Source: an uncultured Bacteroides sp. (GTDB lineage Bacteria; Bacteroidota; Bacteroidia; Bacteroidales; Bacteroidaceae). From it: a stretch of DNA of 36,053 nucleotides. The stretch covers positions 1-36,053 of the forward strand of contig USEY01000040.1 in assembly GCA_900553815.1 (NCBI GenBank), in the 5' to 3' direction. The notes beneath the pieces were generated by a model, which was given only the letters and a program-made list of their open reading frames with translations, ran no database searches and was not told the DNA's origin. This document shows, piece after piece, positions 25,362 to 31,812 of this stretch (its first letter is position 1; each line of letters starts with the position of its first letter). Both the position numbers and the translations under genes were made by a program.

Positions 25362-26987
25362 TTAAAAACGATAGCCAACCGTCAGCATCACCTTGCTGCG
25401 CGACGTCGTCACCTTGGTAGCAGGCGGCGTAACCAGCATCCATCCCTCCTCAGTCTCTATTTCATTATAGAAAGGATAAAAGTCGGCCTTATACGTATCC
25501 AGCTTATAAGCCAGGTCGGCATAGAAAGCCGAGCCACGATAGCCGATACCTACAGCAAAAGTATTCATATCCTGTGTATTGGCAAAGTCGGTATCCGTAT
25601 TGATAGAATTGGCAGGAAGAGCCTTAATGGCTTCTTTCTTGAAGGCAGCCGAACTGAAGTTATAGCCCGCCCTTATCGAGAAAGCAGATACAGGTTTATA
25701 TTCCATACCTACCTTGAACGTATGCACAGCCTTCAAGTTCATACCAACTTCAGCTGTTTCCAACGCCATTTCAGAACCGTCTTCAGGGTATTTGAACTTC
25801 ATGTTCGAGTAGTTCTCATACTCATACTCTGCATCCAGCGCCAAGTTGTTGCCCACTGTATATCCTACACTGGCATTGACCAGCCAGGGAGTAACCAAAT
25901 CAAACTCGCGATCCATGTCGCGGCCGCCCATCTTCTCATAGGTATCTACAGTCACCCTATCCGTCTCAGGCTTGCCATCAAAGAACAAATCAGCCTGCAA
26001 CAAAGCACCCGTTGTATAAGTCAGCTTATAGAAAGTAGGGGTATGAACTGCCAATCCGATGCGCAAGGGCGAGTATTCAAACGGACGGACAATGGCACCC
26101 AGTTTCAGGTCGATACCCGTACCGTGAATGCGGTTATAGCTGTTCAGCGCATAACCTTCACCCGTACCATAGTCTTCATCGTAGAGAGAATACTTGCTAT
26201 AGTCCACATCGTATGCTCCCACAGTAACGCCCAGATAAAAACGGTCGTTGATATTGAAAGCCATGTTGAAGTCATACTCATTGATACCGCCCCGTTCACG
26301 CGACAAGAAATAACCATCTACTTCGTTCGGAATGATCGGGTCATAATAATGAAGGTTGTCGTCACCCTTTTCCTCTATCAAACAGCCTTGGTAACCCATC
26401 GCTCCCAACCAACCGGCCGCATTATCCGTATAAATATCGTTAGAGCCATAAATCAACTGTTCTCCCCATTGGTCGTGCAGGTTCCTCTGCGCATCGGTAG
26501 CCTGCTGTGCCATATAGCGTACCTGCGAGACATACTGTCCTTCGAAAGTACCCAGCAGTCCCTGCATGGTCATGTTCTTGTAGAACGAATTGCGTTTCTG
26601 GTAGTTGAATCCGACGTTGAAATAACGCAGGTTCGTACGGTTACCAAACTTGGTCGAAAGCACGAAGCCCAAGTTATCGAACGTCCAGCGCGCCTTATCC
26701 ATATTGAACTTATTGCCCTCATAGTTACTCTCCGTACTAGTGAGGGAGTAGCCAAACGTTGCCATCAGGTCGTTGCTCCGGTAAATACCTATACCGGCAG
26801 GATTCGTGCGGATGGTAGATATATCGCCACCCAAGGCACTCATGGCTCCGCCCATACCCACAAAGCGAGCCGTACCGTTCAACTCACGGCCAGCTATCTT
26901 TGCCGCATCATAAACAGTCTGCGCATTCGCACTGCCCAGGCAGAGCACAGCCAGCGCCATTATCACTAATTTCTTTTTCATAATCAT
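25362..26987 (-). CDS. OmpP1/FadL/TodX-like outer-membrane transport protein
   Basis: 541 aa (or 539 from the ATG at 26981). Signal peptide MKKKLVIMALAVLCLGSANAQ. The mature start ARFVGMGGAMSALGGDISTIRTNPAGIG is the FadL-type hatch/N-terminal segment with the conserved NPAG motif. The rest is a long beta-barrel ending in VMLTVGYRF, with terminal Phe as usual for barrels. From family knowledge, FadL-like proteins let hydrophobic compounds cross the outer membrane; the substrate here is unknown. It lies 122 bp downstream of the Ser/Arg-rich protein gene in the same direction. A hairpin CGGCTTTC/GAAAGCCG at 27009-27044 lies between them without a T-run. Confidence 0.88.
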   Translation of the reverse strand: MIMKKKLVIMALAVLCLGSANAQTVYDAAKIAGRELNGTARFVGMGGAMSALGGDISTIRTNPAGIGIYRSNDLMATFGYSLTSTESNYEGNKFNMDKARWTFDNLGFVLSTKFGNRTNLRYFNVGFNYQKRNSFYKNMTMQGLLGTFEGQYVSQVRYMAQQATDAQRNLHDQWGEQLIYGSNDIYTDNAAGWLGAMGYQGCLIEEKGDDNLHYYDPIIPNEVDGYFLSRERGGINEYDFNMAFNINDRFYLGVTVGAYDVDYSKYSLYDEDYGTGEGYALNSYNRIHGTGIDLKLGAIVRPFEYSPLRIGLAVHTPTFYKLTYTTGALLQADLFFDGKPETDRVTVDTYEKMGGRDMDREFDLVTPWLVNASVGYTVGNNLALDAEYEYENYSNMKFKYPEDGSEMALETAEVGMNLKAVHTFKVGMEYKPVSAFSIRAGYNFSSAAFKKEAIKALPANSINTDTDFANTQDMNTFAVGIGYRGSAFYADLAYKLDTYKADFYPFYNEIETEEGWMLVTPPATKVTTSRSKVMLTVGYRF

Positions 26988-27109
26988 TGTTTTAATAGTT
27001 AATACTTCCGGCTTTCCCCATCCTGACCGGAGAAAAGAAAGCCGCAGTCTGCAAACACAAGCGTATTGCCTACACTTTGCTTATTCCATCAGCAGGGCCG
27101 TGCTGACAC

Positions 27110-28417
27110 TTACCTCCTGCTACGGCTTGAACCGCCGCCACCCGAACGTGTTGAACCGCCACCGGTAGAATAGCTGCCACCCGAACGCGAACCGCCTGAC
27201 GAGAAGCTGGAACGGCTGCTGCCATAGCTGCGCGAAGGAGCGCTGTTGTAAGTACGGCGGGTAGATTCGCTGTTGCCGTTATAGGTACGGGTAGATGAAG
27301 CGCCGCGCGAGTAAGTGGAAGAACCACGTGAATAAGTAGAAGAGCTGCGCGTCGAAGTGCCTACACCCGAACGTGACGGAGTACGGGTAGAAACGCCGTT
27401 GTACGAAGAACTGCGTGTGCTGCTGGGACGCGTGTAAGTAGAGCGTCGGCTAGACGAAGAACTTGAACGCGTAACGCCCGTGCGAGTAGAAGAAGACGAT
27501 GAGCGTGTGCCTACCACCCTGCGGGTAGAAGTGCCGCTCTGCCTTACACCGGTAGTAGACGACGTGCGTCGGGTCTGGCCTCCGTTCACCGTAGACGAGC
27601 GACGGGTTGTGGTACGTCCCGGAGTGCGGGTTATGCCCGAATAGCGCGTTCCATACGAGCGACGGTTTGTATAGGCATTGCCCCAGTATCCCGGACCATG
27701 ATGCCAGCCCGGATAATAATGGTGGTGATGATAAGCCCATGAAGGTCCCCAGCCACCATACCAGCCGCCCCAACCTACATAGAAGCCACCATACCAGCTG
27801 TTCCAGCCGAAGCCATAATAAGGATAACCCCAGCCCCAGCCGTAGGAATTATAGCGCCAGTCCCACCAAAGCGGATTGGTATAAGTAGGAAAGGCATAGG
27901 CATAAAGACCGTCGGTATAGACGTTCCAGTCCCACGAGTTCAGTCCGTAGACCACATCCCAGTAGAGCGGGCTGCTGATGCTGATGGCATAGCGCGGATT
28001 GCGGAAACGAATGATGCGCGTAGCATACTCGTAGTCGTCCTGCGAGCCTTCAAATCCGTCCACCCACTCCCCATCCAGGTCGGGCACGGCCTTTTCCTCA
28101 ATATACAGGGTATCATTCTCCATCACGAAGTCGTTCTCCTTCGACGTATAGCGACGGTTGTACTCGTCCACGTCGCGAACATTGCCCTTGCGGTCCTTCA
28201 CCACCACCGTCGTATTGCCGGTGGACGAATAAACCGTAGTCGGGGCATTGGTCTTCACCACGACCGTTTCAGCAGCCGGAGTGGTATTTCTTTCTTCCAC
28301 CACCGTCTTCTTTTCCTTCTTGGTAGGTACGTAGTAAAGATCATCATCTACACTTTGTGCCAACAGTGCCAATGGCAGGCACAAGGCGATAAGCGGTAAA
28401 AAAACAATCTTTTTCAT
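27110..28417 (-). CDS. Secreted protein with aromatic-Gly-rich middle and Ser/Arg-rich tail
   Basis: The start at 28417 (MKKIVFLPLIALCLPLALLAQ) gives a clean signal peptide and 435 aa; in-frame ATGs at 28441 and 28459 are less likely. The first part (about 22-150) is soluble, with a Thr/Val-rich stretch and an acidic DLDGEWVDGFEGSQDDYEY block. The middle (about 150-260) is Trp/Tyr/Gly-rich (SWYGGFYVGWGGWYGGWG) with a His cluster (YHHHHYYPGWHHGPGYW). The last about 170 residues are a low-complexity, strongly basic Ser/Arg/Thr/Gly tail ending GGGGSSRSRR. I do not recognise an enzyme or binding domain. It is exported, possibly envelope-associated, and probably shares a transcript with the OmpP1-like gene. 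Confidence 0.8.
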   Translation of the reverse strand: MKKIVFLPLIALCLPLALLAQSVDDDLYYVPTKKEKKTVVEERNTTPAAETVVVKTNAPTTVYSSTGNTTVVVKDRKGNVRDVDEYNRRYTSKENDFVMENDTLYIEEKAVPDLDGEWVDGFEGSQDDYEYATRIIRFRNPRYAISISSPLYWDVVYGLNSWDWNVYTDGLYAYAFPTYTNPLWWDWRYNSYGWGWGYPYYGFGWNSWYGGFYVGWGGWYGGWGPSWAYHHHHYYPGWHHGPGYWGNAYTNRRSYGTRYSGITRTPGRTTTRRSSTVNGGQTRRTSSTTGVRQSGTSTRRVVGTRSSSSSTRTGVTRSSSSSSRRSTYTRPSSTRSSSYNGVSTRTPSRSGVGTSTRSSSTYSRGSSTYSRGASSTRTYNGNSESTRRTYNSAPSRSYGSSRSSFSSGGSRSGGSYSTGGGSTRSGGGGSSRSRR

Positions 28418-28461
28418 ATCTCTCGGGTTTATGGTTTTCATAATTACACTTTTTTCCACTA

Positions 28462-28469
28462 CAAAGATA
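28462..28469 (-). promoter_or_regulatory. Candidate -7 box of the Ser/Arg-rich protein operon
   Basis: The minus strand reads TATCTTTG, a full TAnnTTTG match, with predicted start near 28455. No TTTG lies at -33, which suggests activator dependence. Confidence 0.55.
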
Positions 28470-28513
28470 ATACCGGAAATGCCCTCGTGACGAAGAATTC
28501 CCCCACTTATTTA

Positions 28514-28527
28514 TAGGGATTTCCCTA
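28514..28527. promoter_or_regulatory. Inverted repeat TAGGGATTTCCCTA, candidate operator
   Basis: 6-bp arms around TT, centred about 65 bp upstream of the predicted start of the Ser/Arg-rich gene. Regulator unknown. Confidence 0.4.
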
Positions 28528-28561
28528 AACGAAGCAGAGCGGAGCACGAAAGTAGTAAAAA

Positions 28562-28588
28562 GGAGTTAGTGGGAGTTAAAAGGAGTTA
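28562..28588. repeat. Three GGAGTTA heptamers with exact 10-bp period
   Basis: GGAGTTA at 28562-28568, 28572-28578 and 28582-28588, separated by 3 bp each. They lie about 105-135 bp upstream of the predicted start of the Ser/Arg-rich gene (minus) and about 290 bp upstream of the prmA start site (plus). Phasing on one DNA face resembles tandem sites of OmpR/PhoB-type regulators. Confidence 0.6.
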
Positions 28589-28707
28589 GAAGCCGATAGC
28601 CATCCGACCGCCGGGCTTCAATCAAGTGTAGCAAATGCGAACTGGCCAGAATATAAAGAATGATAGGGAACTTTCGCCTACCAGTTCATTGTCTTTAAAC
28701 AATACAA

Positions 28708-28864
28708 GATGCGGCTCGGCATAGCCAAACCCGAAAACTTCGTTTTCTGTTTGTCTCTGCCCTCGCCTTTCGCTATCTTTTCATAAGATAGGATGCGGCT
28801 CGGCATAGCCAAACCCGAAAACTTTGTTTTCTGTTTGTCTCTGCCCTCGCCTTTCGCTATCTTT
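28708..28864. repeat. Duplicated 73-bp promoter-bearing direct repeat
   Basis: Copies at 28708-28780 and 28792-28864 differ at one base (C/T at the centre of GAAAACTTYGTTTTC) with an 84-bp period. Each copy carries two short hairpins (GGCT..AGCC and GAAAAC..GTTTTC), a TTTG and the TATCTTT of a -7 box. Only the second copy is followed by G, completing TATCTTTG. Confidence 0.95.
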
Positions 28865-28865
28865 G
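28834..28865 (+). promoter_or_regulatory. Promoter of prmA inside the second repeat copy
   Basis: TTTG (28834-28837), 20 bp, TATCTTTG (28858-28865): consensus spacing and sequence; predicted start near 28872, leader about 68 nt. The first copy has TATCTTTT at 28774-28781 and should be weaker. Confidence 0.75.
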
Positions 28866-28939
28866 CACGCAGGAGTCTGAGCCTGACGGCACAAGCCTTC
28901 CTAACATACGTCATTAAAAAAACAAACTACTGAACGCTG

Positions 28940-29791
28940 ATGAAATACTTAGAATTCAACTTCCAGACAACGCCGTGCTCGGAGACAGCCAACGACCTGC
29001 TGGCCGGACTGCTGGGCGAAGCCGGCTTCGAGAGCTTTGTGGAACAGGAAAACGGGCTGGCCGCCTACATACAGAAAGACCTCTACGACGAGGCAGCCCT
29101 CAAGCAGGCCCTGGCCGACTTTCCTATGCCCGACACGCAAGTGACCTATACCTTTGCCGAGGCCGAGGACAAGGACTGGAACGAGGAATGGGAGAAGAAC
29201 TTCTTCCAACCCATCGTTATAGGCAACCGCTGCGTCATTCACAGCACCTTCCACCACGATGTGCCGCAGGCCGACTATGACGTAGTCATCAATCCCCAAA
29301 TGGCCTTCGGAACCGGCCACCACGAAACCACCAGCCTCGTCATAGGCGAGCTGCTGGATGCCCCGCTGGAGGGCAAGCGTGTGCTCGACATGGGATGCGG
29401 CACTTCCATCCTGGCCATCCTGGCCCGCATGCGCGGCGCGGCTGCATGCACAGCCATCGACATAGACGACTGGTGCGTGCGCAACTCACTGGAGAACATC
29501 GAACTGAACCACGTGGACAACATCCAGGTGTTCCAGGGCAATGCCAGCTCGCTGGAGCAGGTAGGACCGTTCGACGTGGTGATAGCCAACATCAACCGCA
29601 ACATCCTGCTGCAAGACATGAAGTACTACGTGGCACGCATGGCACCCGGCGCCCGGCTCTACATGAGCGGATTCTATGTAGACGACATTCCCGTCATACG
29701 TGCGGAAGCCGAACGAAACGGACTTACCTTTGCCGGCCATCAGGAGAAGAACCGCTGGGTAGTGACCCGCTTTGAATTGCCGAAGCAATAA
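28940..29791 (+). CDS. prmA: Ribosomal protein L11 methyltransferase
   Basis: 283 aa, near the usual PrmA length. The N-terminal substrate-recognition domain ends in DWNEEWEKNFFQP. The linker/catalytic part has INPQMAFGTGHHETT (about 117-131), the PrmA hallmark, then SAM-binding motif I VLDMGCGTSILAI (about 147-159), AIDIDDWCV (acidic ribose ligand), and ANINRNIL as motif IV. It trimethylates ribosomal protein L11 in the cytoplasm using S-adenosylmethionine. It is transcribed alone from the promoter within the 73-bp repeat. Confident assignment. Confidence 0.97.
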   Translation: MKYLEFNFQTTPCSETANDLLAGLLGEAGFESFVEQENGLAAYIQKDLYDEAALKQALADFPMPDTQVTYTFAEAEDKDWNEEWEKNFFQPIVIGNRCVIHSTFHHDVPQADYDVVINPQMAFGTGHHETTSLVIGELLDAPLEGKRVLDMGCGTSILAILARMRGAAACTAIDIDDWCVRNSLENIELNHVDNIQVFQGNASSLEQVGPFDVVIANINRNILLQDMKYYVARMAPGARLYMSGFYVDDIPVIRAEAERNGLTFAGHQEKNRWVVTRFELPKQ

Positions 29792-30540
29792 GCGCATCCT
29801 GCTGACGTATTCCCACATGCACCGACAAGAGGATGTGTCAAAACAAAAGTATCTGAAGTAAGGGTGTATCAAAACGAACTATTCTTATCTTTTAGACGCG
29901 GATAAAGCGGATTGTGCGGATTAGGCAATAAAGGAAATCCGCTCAACCCGCACAATCTGCGTCTAAAAGTTTCATTCATCCACCTACCCTTTTCCACTAC
30001 CATAAGCCGCTTACTAGAAATACAAAAAGCAACCCACAGCATAATATACCCGACAAAAAGTCAGCCACCGGCCTCATCTACTAACAACCGCTTCCTGCAA
30101 AAACCTCCAACCGGCAAGCATTTCAGCCCCTACATACCCTTCCGAACTGCAAAACATACTACCTTTTACCCCAAAACAAAGCATGAAATGCCCCAAAACA
30201 TCGTATTTTCTTCATCAAAACAAGCATTCTTCCGCCAGAAAAGCTGACACTTTCCGACCAAAGTCTCTACTCCCAGTCAGGTAGCAGTTAACTCCTCCCT
30301 TGCAAAGTCACTACTCCTTCCGTCCGAAGCCCCTTTTTCCCGTCCCGAAAGCCCTGAAAAACTCTCTGCCAAGCTCCGGTTTTTCTATTTCAGCTGTCAA
30401 CATTTCGCTACCCATCTATCCGACAGCAGGTTACAGATTTTCGCCGCGTTTTTTTCAATCTTTCCCTGCCACGACCCGAAATAAGCGATTCTCAGACGAC
30501 AGAAAATACAAAGTGTCATTTTGACAAAAGCGGTACTCTC
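29792..30540. other. Gene-poor region between prmA and the DUF3810 gene
   Basis: The only ORFs (29912-30247 and 30300-30524, plus strand) lack start signals, family features and normal composition for coding DNA here, and I do not call them. The region contains the palindromic element at 29889-29969 and a short near-direct repeat, CAAAGTCTCTACTCC (30259) and CAAAGTCACTACTCC (30303). Otherwise nothing recognisable. Confidence 0.5.
29889..29969. repeat. Palindromic REP-like element downstream of prmA
   Basis: Outer arms CTTTTAGACGC (29889-29899) and complement (29959-29969), inner arms GATTGTGCGG (29910-29919) and complement (29948-29957), with a 10-nt bulge on the left. The GCGGAT-rich arms look like dispersed palindromic elements of Bacteroidetes. 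It may also act as a 3' end for prmA. Confidence 0.65.
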
Positions 30541-30565
30541 AGGCACAAGACTATGAGAAAAAAAC

Positions 30566-30573
30566 TATCTTTG
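30566..30573 (+). promoter_or_regulatory. Candidate -7 box upstream of the DUF3810 gene
   Basis: TATCTTTG, a full TAnnTTTG match 81 bp before the start codon; no TTTG at the -33 position. Confidence 0.5.
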
Positions 30574-30654
30574 TCGCAGCATTCGGAAGATAATCCATCC
30601 GAGCCGGTCCGGACAGCCCCCTGTCCCGACTACCCGTAGAAAACAAACTGAATT

Positions 30655-31725
30655 ATGAAACCCGTCCTTCCTTCTTTCCTTCATAAGCTGTCTCCCCGCC
30701 ACTGGGTGCTGGTAGGACTTCTGCTCCTGGTCGTCCTGGTGCAGCACATTCCGGCCTGGGGCGCCTGCTATGCCCGCACGCTCTATCCGCTCATCGCCCG
30801 CCCGCTGTCGTTCGTGTCGGGACTGGTGCCGCTGGCCGTGGGCGACCTCTTCATTGCTAGCAGCCTGCTGTGGATGGTGGCATGGCCGTTCTATGCCCGC
30901 CTGCGCCTGCAACGGAGTTGGCGGCAGACGGCAGGACGCATGGCCGAGTATCTGCTGTGGCTCTATGCCTGGTTCTACCTGGCCTGGGGACTGAACTACT
31001 CGCAGCCCAACTTCTACCAGCGGACGGGCATAGCCTACACACCCTTCGAGGCGGAGCAGTTCGAACACTTTGCATCGGACTACATTGACAGCCTGAATGC
31101 CGCCTACCTGCCCGTAGACCAGGTGGACAAGGAACTGGTGCGCCGCGAAAGCATAGCGGGCTACCGGCAGCTGGCCGGCAACATGGGCGTGCATACCCCC
31201 TTCCGCGACGGGCTGAGGGTGAAGACCATGCTATTCAGCCCGTTCATCTCCATGGTGGGCGTCACGGGCAGCATGGGTCCCTTCTTCTGCGAATTCACGG
31301 TGAATGCCGACGTGCTGCCGGCCGACTATCCGGCCACTTACGCCCACGAGATGTCCCACCTGCTGGGCATCACCAGCGAGGCCGAAGCCAACCTTTATGC
31401 CTATCTGGTTTGCACGCACTCGGCTGTGCCCGAAGTGAAGTACAGCGGCTACTACTCCATCCTGCCCCACGTGTTGCAGAACGCCCAACGCCTTCTGCCC
31501 GACTCCACCTACCAGCAACTGCCCCGGCGCATCCGTCCCGAAATCGTCGCCCAGCTGCAGAGCGACCATGCCTACTGGAGTGCCAAGTACAGCCATCTGA
31601 TAGGCAGTATACAAAACCAACTGTACGACTGGTATCTGAAAGGCAACCGGATAGAAAGCGGCCGGAAGAACTACTCGGAGGTGATAGGGCTGCTGATGTC
31701 GGTGAGGGCAGGAAGGCAGCGGTAA
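30655..31725 (+). CDS. DUF3810-type membrane protein with HExxH metalloprotease motif
   Basis: 356 aa. Three hydrophobic segments at the N-terminus (about 17-36, 53-78, 98-113) anchor it in the inner membrane, followed by a soluble domain. That domain contains H231-E232-M-S-H235 followed by E242 and E244 (HLLGITSEAEANLYAYL), matching the zinc-binding layout of gluzincin-type peptidases with a downstream Glu ligand. The protein fits the DUF3810 family of Bacteroidetes, for which I know no experimentally established function. A membrane-bound zinc peptidase is the natural inference. It is a single gene, converging on the TonB receptor gene. Confidence 0.85.
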   Translation: MKPVLPSFLHKLSPRHWVLVGLLLLVVLVQHIPAWGACYARTLYPLIARPLSFVSGLVPLAVGDLFIASSLLWMVAWPFYARLRLQRSWRQTAGRMAEYLLWLYAWFYLAWGLNYSQPNFYQRTGIAYTPFEAEQFEHFASDYIDSLNAAYLPVDQVDKELVRRESIAGYRQLAGNMGVHTPFRDGLRVKTMLFSPFISMVGVTGSMGPFFCEFTVNADVLPADYPATYAHEMSHLLGITSEAEANLYAYLVCTHSAVPEVKYSGYYSILPHVLQNAQRLLPDSTYQQLPRRIRPEIVAQLQSDHAYWSAKYSHLIGSIQNQLYDWYLKGNRIESGRKNYSEVIGLLMSVRAGRQR

Positions 31726-31808
31726 GTGGTTAGCGGTTAGTGGTTAGTAGCCCTGCGGCAAGTTTTGAATACTCACCACTAATCACTTACCACTTATCAC
31801 TAACCACT
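31725..31808. terminator. GTTAGTGG-repeat hairpin between convergent genes
   Basis: The 5' side contains AGTGGTTAG, CGGTTAG and TGGTTAG repeats (31725-31748); the 3' side contains complementary CACTAATC, TACCACT and CTAACCACT (31775-31808). AGTGGTTAG (31725-31733) pairs perfectly with CTAACCACT (31800-31808), and AGTGGT (31739-31744) with ACCACT (31789-31794). Probably the shared 3' end of the two converging genes. Confidence 0.55.
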
Positions 31809-31812
31809 GAAT

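Noticed and set aside
28678..28914. 78-codon minus-strand ORF with a repeated peptide
   Set aside because: Produced by reading through the two copies of the 73-bp promoter repeat.
29912..30524. Two plus-strand ORFs between prmA and the DUF3810 gene
   Set aside because: Low-complexity translations, no start signals, and the first overlaps the palindromic element.
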